Source: Pseudooceanicola marinus
Lineage (GTDB): Bacteria > Pseudomonadota > Alphaproteobacteria > Rhodobacterales > Rhodobacteraceae
NCBI RefSeq assembly: GCF_020177265.1
Contig: NZ_JAIVMC010000005.1
Location: 308,445-372,444, forward strand
DNA: 64,000 nt
Direction of reading: 5' to 3'
Each line of letters begins with the position of its first letter. The stretch's first letter is position 1. Both the position numbers and the translations under genes were made by a program. This document shows, in pieces, positions 36,552 to 44,227 of this stretch. Below the pieces are notes generated by a model that worked only from the letters and a program-made list of their open reading frames with translations, did not search any database and was not told the DNA's origin.

Positions 36552-36911
36552 ATGGCCGAGGGTTACCTGACGACGCATGTTCTTGATACGGCAAGAGGCG
36601 TTCCGGCGGCGGGGATGGAGGTCGTGCTGTACCGCCTGGCCAATGGCGCGCGGGATGAACTGGCCAGGATGGTGACCAATGCCGACGGGCGCACCGACAG
36701 CCCGATCCTGCCGGCGGCGCATTTCGCCTGCGGCACCTACGAGCTGGAGTTCCACGCTGGCGCCTACCTCGACGCCAGCGGCGCGGCGCCGGAAGAGCCG
36801 CGGTTCCTCGACGTGGTGCCGATCCGGTTTGGCATCTCGGACGAGGCGGCGCATTACCATGTGCCGCTGCTGATCTCCCCCTTCGGGATGAGCACTTATC
36901 GCGGCAGTTGA
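36552..36911 (+). CDS. uraH: 5-hydroxyisourate hydrolase (transthyretin-like)
   Basis: A 119-residue transthyretin-fold enzyme converting 5-hydroxyisourate to OHCU. It opens LTTHVLDTARGVPAAGMEVVLYRL with the active-site His, carries the Arg in PRFLDVVPIRFGI and HYHVPLLISPFGMSTYRGS, and ends in the diagnostic YRGS tetrapeptide. It is divergent from the allantoinase/decarboxylase fusion with 89 bp between the starts, so both probably share a control region. Confidence 0.97.
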   Translation: MAEGYLTTHVLDTARGVPAAGMEVVLYRLANGARDELARMVTNADGRTDSPILPAAHFACGTYELEFHAGAYLDASGAAPEEPRFLDVVPIRFGISDEAAHYHVPLLISPFGMSTYRGS

Positions 36912-36929
36912 GGCCGCCGCCGCGTTACA

Positions 36930-37205
36930 TCACAGCATCACCACGGGCTGGTAGCGGGTTGTGATCCCCGCCTGATCGACCGGGGCCGCGGCGCGGCGGC
37001 GCGCGGGGTCGGCCATGTAGCGGTTGAACGCCGCTTCGTCCGGGAAGGCGTAGAGATGCGTTTCGCCGCCCGTGTCGAGGTGGCGCAGGCAGACCAGCCG
37101 TTCGCCGCCGTAGTCTGCCAGCAATGGCAGAACGGTCGCTTCATAGGCCTCCAGCGGGCGAAAGTCCTCGCCCGGCGGGCCGATGGTCAGCAGCACGCAG
37201 AACAT
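36930..37205 (-). CDS. Small hypothetical protein, dimeric alpha-beta barrel-like (DUF1330-like)
   Basis: A 91-residue protein: FCVLLTIGPPGEDFRPLEAYEATVLPLLADYGGERLVCLRH followed by a second strand-helix unit with DEAAFNRYMADPARRRAAAP. This looks like the ferredoxin-like fold of DUF1330 and NIPSNAP proteins, but the match is by shape only. It converges on uraH (18-bp gap) and is probably not part of the purine pathway. Confidence 0.6.
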   Translation of the reverse strand: MFCVLLTIGPPGEDFRPLEAYEATVLPLLADYGGERLVCLRHLDTGGETHLYAFPDEAAFNRYMADPARRRAAAPVDQAGITTRYQPVVML

Positions 37206-37260
37206 GCCATGCAGCCTAGCGCGGTTTGGTCATCAAAGGGTTAGGACCAGTAGCCCATGC

Positions 37261-37291
37261 AAAAGGCCGCGCCCGAGGGGACGCGGCCTTT
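37261..37291 (-). terminator. Intrinsic terminator of the OmpA-family gene
   Basis: On the minus strand, AAAGGCCGCG and CGCGGCCTTT form a 10-bp stem around a 10-nt loop, followed by a short T run (TTTT counting the stem end). It lies 41 bp after the stop codon. Confidence 0.75.
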
Positions 37292-37332
37292 GTCCTTGGC
37301 GGGGAGGGCGGGAAAGCCCGCCCGGGCCGGCC

Positions 37333-37980
37333 TCAGCGGGCGTTCGGCAGGATCACGATTTCCACACGACGGTTCTGCGCGCGGCCTTCGGGCGTCAGGT
37401 TCGATGCGCGCGGCTGATCTTCGCCGCGGCCGATGGCCTGGATACGACCGGCGGAGACGCCATAGCCGATCAGGGTCGAGGCGACGGTGCCAGCGCGACG
37501 CTGCGACAGGTCCTGGTTGTAGGCGGCGGCCCCGGTGTTGTCGGTGTGGCCCAGAACCTGGACGCTGGTCTGCGGGTAGTCGTTCAGCGACACGGCCAGG
37601 TCGCGCAGGTCGCCGGTCAGATCCGGGCGCAGCGAGGCGCTGTCGGTGGCGAACAGGATGTCCTGCGGCATGGTCACGATCAGGCGGTCGCCGGTGTTCA
37701 CAATCTCGACGCGGTTGCCCATGGACTGGCGCAGCTGCGCTTCCTGGCGGTCGAGGTAGTTGCCGTAGGCCCCGCCGGCCAGGCCGCCGAGCGCGGCGCC
37801 GACGACGGCGCCCTTGCCTTCGTCATCCGACACGATGGCACCCAGGGTGGCACCGGCCAGCGCGCCCAGGCCCACGCCGGTGCGGGTGTTGCGTTGGCCG
37901 TCATCGGGGTTCTCACAGGCGGTCAGCACCAGCAGCGAAGCGCCCGAGAGCGCGAGAATGGATTTCTTCATCAGGGTCAT
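37333..37980 (-). CDS. OmpA family lipoprotein with a glycine-zipper segment
   Basis: A 215-residue envelope protein. The signal peptide ends in a lipobox (LVLTAC), then comes a glycine-zipper membrane segment (VGLGALAGATLGAIVSDDEG ... VVGAALGGLAGGAYGNYL) and an OmpA_C peptidoglycan-binding domain: ILFATDSASLRPDL, VQVLGHTDNTGAAAYNQDLS, QRRAGTVASTLIGYGV and RAQNRRVEIVI. Layout is that of YiaD-like proteins. The ATG at 37980 has GGAGG 12 bp upstream; ATG 37971 is also possible. Confidence 0.93.
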   Translation of the reverse strand: MTLMKKSILALSGASLLVLTACENPDDGQRNTRTGVGLGALAGATLGAIVSDDEGKGAVVGAALGGLAGGAYGNYLDRQEAQLRQSMGNRVEIVNTGDRLIVTMPQDILFATDSASLRPDLTGDLRDLAVSLNDYPQTSVQVLGHTDNTGAAAYNQDLSQRRAGTVASTLIGYGVSAGRIQAIGRGEDQPRASNLTPEGRAQNRRVEIVILPNAR

Positions 37981-38031
37981 GTCTGTCTCTTTCCTCCGGT
38001 AGGCCATACGGGGGGCCGTCCTTATGCTCTC

Positions 38032-38060
38032 GGCATAGCCGATGTTGCGAAAGCGCCCAA
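38032..38060 (-). promoter_or_regulatory. Candidate promoter of the OmpA-family gene
   Basis: On the minus strand TTGGGC (38055-38060) and TATGCC (38032-38037) are 17 bp apart, about 50 bp before the start codon. Moderate match only. Confidence 0.35.
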
Positions 38061-38149
38061 TGGGCAACGCGCCCGGGGCAGGCGGGTTTCCGCTCTCATC
38101 GAGGATAGACGGAGTGTTGCAGGACTGCATCGGACCTGATCGGGGGGTG

Positions 38150-39034
38150 TCAGTCCGTGGCCTGCGGCTGGCGCAGCGCCTCGCGGGTCAGCAGGACCTC
38201 TTTCAGCTCGGTGCCCCAGTGATAGCCGCCCAGGCCCCCGTCCTTGCGCAGCACGCGGTGGCAGGGGATCAGCCAGGCGATCGGGTTCCTGCCCACGGCG
38301 GTGCCGACGGCCCGGCTGGCACGGGGGGCGTCGATGCTGTGGGCGAGGTCGGAATAGCTGGACGTCTGTCCCTCCGGGATGGCCAGCAGCGCCTCCCAGA
38401 CCTTGATCTGGAACGGCCCGCCCATGATGTGCAGGCGCGCCGCGCCGCCTTCGAAAGCGGCCTCGGCCAGGGGGCGGATGCGTGCGGGGTCGTGGTGGTA
38501 TTGCGCGGCGGGCCAGCGCGCGGTCAGGTCCGCCAGCGCGGCGTCCCGCCCGGTTTCGGCGGTGAAGGCCAGGCCGCAGATGCCCCGCCCGGTCGCCATG
38601 ACCAGCGCCGGGCCATAGGGGGTGGCCAGCTCGTCCCAGGCGATATCCACGCCGGCACCACCGCGGGCCACATCGCCCGGGCGCATCGCTTCCCACCGCA
38701 GCACCAGGTCATGCAGCCGCCCGGTGCCCGAAAGCCCCGCCGCCGCCGCGCTTTCCTCGGTGCTGGCGCGTGCGGTCAGCAGCGGGCGGGCACGCGCCAG
38801 GGCCAGGAACTGCTGGTAACGCTTGGGGGAGATGCCCGCCCAGGCAGAGAAGACACGCTGGAAATGCGCCGGGCTCATCTGCATGCGCGCGGCCAGGTCC
38901 TCCAGCGACAGAGGCGTCTCGGCCGCCCGGATCTCCTCGATCGCGCGGCGGATCAGGCCGTAGTGATAGCGATCCTCCGGCGCGGCGTCGGGCAGGGAGG
39001 TCTGGACAGGGGACAGGGGGGCGATCTGTGTCAT
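38150..39034 (-). CDS. AraC-type HTH / methylated-DNA-[protein]-cysteine methyltransferase
   Basis: A 294-residue Ada-like fusion. Residues about 20-95 form an AraC helix-turn-helix (LSLEDLAARMQMSPAHFQRVFSAWAGISPKRYQQFL); the C-terminal half is an O6-alkylguanine transferase with the acceptor site IPCHRVLR and the flanking FQIKVWEALLAIPEGQTSSYSDLA. The N-terminal zinc methylphosphotriester domain of E. coli Ada is absent, so if it is a regulator its signal differs. The start at ATG 39034 gives MTQIAPLSPVQ. Single gene. Confidence 0.93.
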   Translation of the reverse strand: MTQIAPLSPVQTSLPDAAPEDRYHYGLIRRAIEEIRAAETPLSLEDLAARMQMSPAHFQRVFSAWAGISPKRYQQFLALARARPLLTARASTEESAAAAGLSGTGRLHDLVLRWEAMRPGDVARGGAGVDIAWDELATPYGPALVMATGRGICGLAFTAETGRDAALADLTARWPAAQYHHDPARIRPLAEAAFEGGAARLHIMGGPFQIKVWEALLAIPEGQTSSYSDLAHSIDAPRASRAVGTAVGRNPIAWLIPCHRVLRKDGGLGGYHWGTELKEVLLTREALRQPQATD

Positions 39035-39136
39035 GACCCGAAGATATGTGTCCCCGCCGGGTCTGGCGACCCGGAAGCTGCGCAAAGGTTGCGGGCGCGG
39101 CGCGGGGCAGGCCCCGATCCGTCAGCTGGACAGCAG

Positions 39137-39787
39137 TCAGGCCGCCAGCAGGTCGAGCAGGGACAGGTCCGGTGGGCAGATCTGGCGCAGCGTCAGTGCC
39201 TCTTCTCGGGTCAGGCAGGGGCGCGCCGGCCCCTGACCCTCATCGAAGAGACGTGTGGCGCGACGCACCGCCGGGGGCAGGTCCAGCTGTGCCGCCATTC
39301 GGGCGTTCGTGCTTTCGACCCAGAGAGAGCCGGCCGAGATGATCTCGTGCCGTTCCATGATGATGAGGTGATAGGTCAGCCCGCCCATGCGCGGATCGGG
39401 CCGCGCGCGGTTGCGGCGCGAGATGTCGCAGAAGCGGGCCAGCGCCTCCTTCGCGCGGAACTGGGTCTCCACCTCTGGGCGGCGGATCAGGGCGCGGTGC
39501 CCCGGGGCGACGCGCAGGGTTTCCAGCAATTCGCCCTGCGGCCCGCGTTCGCCGGGATGGAAGGTCAACGGCGACGGCAGGGCGCTGCCGTCGGGCATCT
39601 GGCGCAGCCGCGCGATATGCAGCACCGGCTGTGCACCGTGGTCGCGGGTGATCATCTTGTCGCCCGGCGCCAGCCACTCGATCGGCATCTCGCCGTCGAG
39701 CGTCAAAACCATGCAGCCGGGGCCAAGGCCCGAAATCGGGCCGATGCCGGAACCTTCCCCGGCCTGGTCTGTCTGAGAATCGGTCAT
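39137..39787 (-). CDS. Small Hint-domain protein
   Basis: A 216-residue protein dominated by a Hint (hedgehog/intein-type) module: GLGPGCMVLTLDGEMPIEWLAPGDKMITRDH gives the block A turn with a Cys, and ETLRVAPGHRALI gives the block B His. There is no adjacent extein, RTX repeat or C-terminal HN-Cys splice junction, so protein splicing is unlikely. Many roseobacters carry several such stand-alone Hint proteins; their role is unknown. No signal peptide is visible. It is divergent from nth. Confidence 0.88.
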   Translation of the reverse strand: MTDSQTDQAGEGSGIGPISGLGPGCMVLTLDGEMPIEWLAPGDKMITRDHGAQPVLHIARLRQMPDGSALPSPLTFHPGERGPQGELLETLRVAPGHRALIRRPEVETQFRAKEALARFCDISRRNRARPDPRMGGLTYHLIIMERHEIISAGSLWVESTNARMAAQLDLPPAVRRATRLFDEGQGPARPCLTREEALTLRQICPPDLSLLDLLAA

Positions 39788-39878
39788 CTGCCTGCCTCCG
39801 GGCACAGATTGCGCAGAAGCCCTTTCCCGGGGGTTAAATACCTTGTTGCCAGAGAAAATTCAGGGCAGAAACGCGCCC

Positions 39879-40523
39879 ATGGCCCGCCAATTGCCCTATC
39901 CGATCCTGCGCGAGATCTTCGACCGCTTCCAGGCGGCCGAGCCGGAGCCGAAGGGCGAGCTCGATCACGTGAACGCCTATACGCTGCTGGTTGCCGTGGC
40001 CCTCTCGGCCCAGGCGACCGATGCTGGCGTCAACAAGGCGACGCGCGATCTGTTTCCCATTGCCGACACGCCGCAGAAGATGCTGGCGCTTGGCGAGGAA
40101 GGTCTGATCGAGCACATCAAGACCATCGGTCTTTACCGCAACAAGGCCAGGAACGTCATCAAGATGGCGAAGATCCTGGTCGAGGAGTACGGCGGCGAGG
40201 TGCCCAATTCCCGCGCGGCGCTGCAGGCGCTGCCGGGGGTGGGGCGCAAGACCGCCAATGTCGTGCTGAACATGTGGTGGGGCTTTCCCGCGCAGGCGGT
40301 CGATACCCACATCTTCCGTCTTGGCAACCGTGCAGGCATCGCGCCCGGAAAGGACGTGGTCGCCGTGGAGCGGGCGATAGAAGATAACATCCCGGTGGAT
40401 TTCCAGTTGCATGCGCATCACTGGATGATCCTGCATGGCCGCTACGTGTGCACGGCGCGTAAACCCAAGTGCGGTACCTGCCTGATCCGGGATCTCTGCG
40501 AATTCGAGGAAAAGGTTCTATGA
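39879..40523 (+). CDS. nth: Endonuclease III
   Basis: Bifunctional DNA glycosylase / AP lyase for oxidised pyrimidines. The 214-residue protein has the helix-hairpin-helix LPGVGRKTANVVLN, the catalytic Lys in GVGRKTAN and Asp in VDTHIFRLGNR, and the 4Fe-4S loop CTARKPKCGTCLIRDLC (C-x6-C-x2-C-x5-C). The start is the ATG at 39879 (MARQLPYP); an upstream TTG would add 12 residues. It overlaps the next kinase gene by 4 bp (ATGA). Confidence 0.97.
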   Translation: MARQLPYPILREIFDRFQAAEPEPKGELDHVNAYTLLVAVALSAQATDAGVNKATRDLFPIADTPQKMLALGEEGLIEHIKTIGLYRNKARNVIKMAKILVEEYGGEVPNSRAALQALPGVGRKTANVVLNMWWGFPAQAVDTHIFRLGNRAGIAPGKDVVAVERAIEDNIPVDFQLHAHHWMILHGRYVCTARKPKCGTCLIRDLCEFEEKVL

Positions 40524-41506
40524 CCCAATATGACGTGATCGGCATCGGCAATGCCGTGATGGATGTTCTGACGCAAAGCGACGACGCCTTCCTGGACCGG
40601 ATGGGCATCGAGAAGGGCATCATGCAGCTGATCGAACAGGAACGGTCCGAGTTCCTCTACGGGGAGATGGGCGAACGCCACCAGATCCCGGGCGGCTCGG
40701 TCGCCAACACCGTGGCGGGCGTCGCCAACATGGGGCTGAAGACCGCCTTCATCGGCAAGGTGCGCGACGATGAGGTCGGCCGCGAATACGCCGCCAAGAC
40801 CCGCGAAGGCGGCACCGATTTCCCCAATGACCCCTTCACCGACGCCGAGCTGCCCAGCTCGCGCTGCATGATCTTTGTCTCCCCCGACGGCGAGCGGTCG
40901 ATGAACACCTACCTCGGCATCTCCTCCGAGGTGGGGCCGGACGACGTGCCCGACAGCGTCTGCCAGAACGCCAAGATCCTGTTCCTGGAGGGCTATCTCT
41001 ACGACAAGCCCAAGGGCAAGCAGGCCTTTGAGACGGCTGCACGCCTGACCCGGGCCGCTGGCGGCATGGCGGGCATCGCCCTGTCCGACCCCTTCTGCGT
41101 CGACCGTCACCGCGAGGATTTCCGCAAGCTGGTGAAGGAACTGGACTACGTGATCGGCAACGAGCACGAGTGGAAATCCCTCTATGAAACCGACGACCTG
41201 GGCGCGGCGCTGGAAACGGCCGCCGCCGAATCGGGGCTGATCGTCTGCACCCGTTCGGGTCATGACGTGGTCATCGTGCGCGGCGACGAAGAGGCCATCG
41301 TGCCGGTGAAGACCGTGACCCCGGTCGATGCCACCGGCGCGGGCGATCTCTTCGCCGCGGGCTTCCTCTACGGCCTGGCTACCGGCGCCGACCTGGCGAC
41401 CTCGGGCAAGATGGGCTGCGTGGCCGCCGCCGAGGTGATCTCGCACTACGGCGCCCGTCCCGAGAAGGACCTGGCGGCGCTGTTCAAGGCCGAAGGGCTG
41501 GTCTGA
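40520..41506 (+). CDS. PfkB family kinase, probably adenosine kinase
   Basis: A 328-residue ribokinase-fold enzyme. It shows IGNAVMDVL and IPGGSVANTVAGVANMGLKTAFIGKVRDD (PfkB signature 1), and the catalytic PVDATGAGDLFAAGFLYGL (signature 2, Asp base). The long N-terminal layout and the GGSVANT substrate loop fit the adenosine kinase-like group common in Rhodobacterales. It is translationally coupled to nth. The substrate is not proven. Confidence 0.92.
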   Translation: MTQYDVIGIGNAVMDVLTQSDDAFLDRMGIEKGIMQLIEQERSEFLYGEMGERHQIPGGSVANTVAGVANMGLKTAFIGKVRDDEVGREYAAKTREGGTDFPNDPFTDAELPSSRCMIFVSPDGERSMNTYLGISSEVGPDDVPDSVCQNAKILFLEGYLYDKPKGKQAFETAARLTRAAGGMAGIALSDPFCVDRHREDFRKLVKELDYVIGNEHEWKSLYETDDLGAALETAAAESGLIVCTRSGHDVVIVRGDEEAIVPVKTVTPVDATGAGDLFAAGFLYGLATGADLATSGKMGCVAAAEVISHYGARPEKDLAALFKAEGLV

Positions 41507-41512
41507 CCTCTC

Positions 41513-41531
41513 GGACGTCGGCCTGACGTCC
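41513..41531 (+). terminator. Hairpin after the PfkB kinase
   Basis: GGACGTC-GGCCT-GACGTCC, a perfect 7-bp stem just after the stop codon, followed by Cs rather than Ts. A second stem (TCGCCGCG/CGCGGCGA) lies at 41538-41568. Weak terminator candidates. Confidence 0.35.
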
Positions 41532-41655
41532 CCCCTGTCGCCGCGGGCCAGCTACGCGCTCGCGGCGATGGTATGCCTTTGTGTACCGAACGGGCTTGAC
41601 CCGTGGAGACAATCGGCGCAAACCACGCACTGAAGCATCTGGAAAGGAATGGCCC

Positions 41656-41901
41656 ATGGCGCAGCGCCTTCACCTCGTCTTCGGTGGCGAACTCGTCGAT
41701 CCGTCGAAGAACGTCTTCAAGGACATCGACGACCTGCACATCGTCGGCATGTACCCCTCCTATGCCGAGGCCTACGACGCCTGGAAGGCGGAGGCCCAGA
41801 AGACCGTCGATAACGCCCACATGCGCTATTACATTGCCCACATCCATCGGCTGCGCGACGAGGAGCTTGAAGCCTCGCCCACCGAGGAACTGGGTCATTA
41901 A
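41656..41901 (+). CDS. DUF4170 family protein
   Basis: An 81-residue protein: LHLVFGGELVDPSKNVFKDIDDLHIVGMYPSYAEAYDAWKAEAQKTVDNAHMRYYIAHIHRLRDEE. This matches the short alphaproteobacterial DUF4170 family, which repeatedly sits before the Kdo-transferase and lpxK genes. It is 6 bp upstream of the WaaA-like gene, so probably in one operon. Function unknown, but the steady link with lipid A genes points to the envelope. Confidence 0.87.
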   Translation: MAQRLHLVFGGELVDPSKNVFKDIDDLHIVGMYPSYAEAYDAWKAEAQKTVDNAHMRYYIAHIHRLRDEELEASPTEELGH

Positions 41902-41907
41902 TCCCTG

Positions 41908-43119
41908 ATGGTGCGTCCTGTCGGACTGGCGGCCTACAGGGCGCTGACCCGGCGTGGCGCCCAGGCCGGGGCGGATCTGCCGCCGCGGCCCGAGGGCGTG
42001 GTCCTGTGGATCCATTGCCCGCGCGCCGCCCGCCGCAAGTCGGCCGAGGAACTGGCGCGCCGCCTGATCAGCCAGGAGGACGACCTGTCGGTCCTCCTGA
42101 CCCTGGGCGAAAGCGACCGGCTGACGCCGATCGACGATCCCGCGCTGATCACCCTTCCGGCCCCGGAGGAGGACGGCAGCTCCCTTCAGGCCTTCTTCAC
42201 CCACTGGCACCCCGACATGCTGGTCTGGCTGACCGGTGACCTGCGTCCGCCGCTGCTGGCCCAGGCGCGGCGGGCCGGCATTCCGATGATGCTGGCGGAG
42301 GCCGAGGAGGATGCCTTCAATGAACCCCGGTTCAGCCTGCGTCCCAGCCAGACGCGGCGCATGCTGGAGCGGTTCTCGGTCCTCTGCGCCAGTTCGGCCA
42401 ATGCGGCGCGGCGCCTGCAACGGCTGGGGGCCGACCCCGCCCGGATCGAGATCAGCGGCGCCCTGCAGGAGGCCGGCATGGCCCTGCCCTGCAACGACGA
42501 GACGCGGGACGAGCTGGCCGCCGAACTGGCCGGGCGGCCGATCTGGCTGGCGGCCATGGTGCACCGCGAGGAACTGGCCACCGTGCTGGACGCGCATCGC
42601 CGGGCCTCGCGCCTGGCGCACCGGCTGCTGCTGGTGCTTGTGCCGGACGACCCGGAGGAGGCCGAGGCCTACACCGAGGTACTGAAGACCGAGGGCTGGC
42701 GGTACATCAGCTGGTCCGACGGGGATCTGCCGCGGGATGAAACCCAGGTCCTGCTGGCCGACACGCGCGGCGAGATGGGGCTGTGGTACAGGCTGTCGCC
42801 GGTGACATTGATGGCCGGATCGCTGCGCCGCGGGATGAAGGGGCATGACCCGTTCGAGCCGGCGGCGCTCGGCTCTGCCGTGCTTTACGGGCCCTTCGTG
42901 GCGCATCACCTGCCGGCCTATACCAAGCTGGCCCAGGCGGGGGCGGCGCGGCTTATTCGGGACGCGGATAGCCTGGCGCAGGGGCTGTCGCGGATGCTGG
43001 CACCCGACCAGGCGGCGACCATGGCGACGGCGGCCTGGGACGTGGCGACCTCGGGCGCCGAGATGACCGACCGGGTCTGCGCCTGGGTGACCGAGCAAAT
43101 CGACGAGAGGCAGGGCTGA
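41908..43119 (+). CDS. WaaA-like (Kdo-transferase family, GT30) protein with altered catalytic motifs
   Basis: A 403-residue protein whose C-terminal half follows WaaA/KdtA well: [44 protein letters not shown] and [19 protein letters not shown]. In the N-terminal half the family's HSVSVGE motif (catalytic Glu) reads [10 protein letters not shown] (about residues 36-45) and ETELWPNL reads TGDLRPPL (about 109-116). Both conserved glutamates therefore seem absent. It could be an inactive or re-purposed paralogue. The gene lies between DUF4170 and lpxK, overlapping lpxK by 1 bp, so an envelope role is likely. Confidence 0.85.
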   Translation: MVRPVGLAAYRALTRRGAQAGADLPPRPEGVVLWIHCPRAARRKSAEELARRLISQEDDLSVLLTLGESDRLTPIDDPALITLPAPEEDGSSLQAFFTHWHPDMLVWLTGDLRPPLLAQARRAGIPMMLAEAEEDAFNEPRFSLRPSQTRRMLERFSVLCASSANAARRLQRLGADPARIEISGALQEAGMALPCNDETRDELAAELAGRPIWLAAMVHREELATVLDAHRRASRLAHRLLLVLVPDDPEEAEAYTEVLKTEGWRYISWSDGDLPRDETQVLLADTRGEMGLWYRLSPVTLMAGSLRRGMKGHDPFEPAALGSAVLYGPFVAHHLPAYTKLAQAGAARLIRDADSLAQGLSRMLAPDQAATMATAAWDVATSGAEMTDRVCAWVTEQIDERQG

Positions 43120-44102
43120 TGCAGGCACCATCCTTCTGGTTCCGCCCGCCAGGCGCTTCTGCCACTTTGCTGCGGCCCCTGGGCGCGCTTTACGCTGCCG
43201 CCACTGCCCGGCGGCTGGCGGCCCGCGCGCCGGTCGATCCGGGCGTGCCGGTCATCTGCGTTGGCAACCTGAACGCGGGCGGCACCGGCAAGACGCCCAC
43301 GGCCATTGAGCTGCTGATGCGGCTGACGGCACGGGGTCTGACCCCGCATTTCCTGTCGCGCGGCTACGGCGGATCGCTGGAGGGGCCGGTGCAGGTCGAT
43401 CCGCGCCGCCACAGCGCGGAGGAGACCGGGGATGAGCCGCTGTTGCTCTCCGCATTCGCGCCGGGCTGGATCGCCCGCGACCGGGTGGCCGGGGCCCGCG
43501 CCGCCGTGGCGGCCGGCGCCGATGTGATCGTGATGGACGACGGGCTCCAGGATCCGGCGCTGGCCAAGGCGCTGTCGCTGGTGGTGGTGGATGCCTGGAA
43601 GGGCTTCGGCAACGGGCTCTGCCTGCCCGCCGGGCCGCTGCGCGAGCCGGTGGCCAAGGGCCTGGCGCGGGCCGACCTGCTGTTGTCCATCGGGCCGGAG
43701 GAGGCCCAGGCGCAGTTCGATCCCGGCCCGCTGCCCGGGGGCGTCGCGCATCTGCGCGGTGAACTGGCGCCGCTGCCCACGGGGATGGACTGGCAGGACA
43801 TGCCGGTCTTTGCCTTCGCGGGCATTGGCCACCCCGAGAAGTTCTTTGCCACCCTGCGGGGGCTGGGCGCGCAGGTCATCCACGGCGAGGGCCTGTCAGA
43901 TCACCAACCGCTGACGCCCGCGCTGCTGGCGCGGCTGGAGCGGGACGCGGCGGCCCATGGGGCGCAGCTGGTGACCACCGAAAAGGACGCGGTGCGCCTG
44001 CCGCAGGAGTATCGCCAGAAGGTGCTGACCCTGCCGGTGCGGCTGTCGCTGCAGGATGCGGCTCCGCTGGACGCGGCGCTGGACCGGGTGCTGGCGGGCT
44101 AG
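43119..44102 (+). CDS. lpxK: Tetraacyldisaccharide 4'-kinase
   Basis: Phosphorylates the 4' position of the lipid A disaccharide precursor at the inner membrane. The 327-residue protein has an N-terminal region with a membrane-associated segment, the P-loop [22 protein letters not shown], the DDGLQD motif ([15 protein letters not shown]) and the C-terminal [13 protein letters not shown]. It starts on the stop codon of the WaaA-like gene (ATGA/TGATG type overlap). The extragenic repeat copy 2 follows the stop by 11 bp. Confidence 0.95.
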   Translation: MQAPSFWFRPPGASATLLRPLGALYAAATARRLAARAPVDPGVPVICVGNLNAGGTGKTPTAIELLMRLTARGLTPHFLSRGYGGSLEGPVQVDPRRHSAEETGDEPLLLSAFAPGWIARDRVAGARAAVAAGADVIVMDDGLQDPALAKALSLVVVDAWKGFGNGLCLPAGPLREPVAKGLARADLLLSIGPEEAQAQFDPGPLPGGVAHLRGELAPLPTGMDWQDMPVFAFAGIGHPEKFFATLRGLGAQVIHGEGLSDHQPLTPALLARLERDAAAHGAQLVTTEKDAVRLPQEYRQKVLTLPVRLSLQDAAPLDAALDRVLAG

Positions 44103-44113
44103 AGGCCGCGGGG

Positions 44114-44182
44114 CGGGGGCTCTGCCCCCCTTGAGCCTGCGGCTCAATTCCCCTCGGAGTATTTTTGACGACGTGAAGACAG
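44114..44182. repeat. 69-bp two-hairpin extragenic repeat, copy 2
   Basis: Same 69-bp element as 29790-29858 with three substitutions and no indel: GGGGG-CTCTG-CCCCC, TTGAGCC-TGC-GGCTCAA, then CTCGGAGTATTTTTGACGA. It lies between lpxK and the convergent cysQ-like gene and may serve as a terminator; the T5 follows 11-12 nt after the second stem. Confidence 0.85.
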
Positions 44183-44227
44183 GAGCGAGGGGCCCGGATC
44201 GGGCGTGGCGCCCGGTGGCCCCGGGCG

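Noticed and set aside
29790..44182. Identical peptide VFTSSKILRGELSRRLKGG encoded in two distant minus-strand frames
   Set aside because: It is the reverse translation of the 69-bp extragenic repeat, not a shared protein domain.
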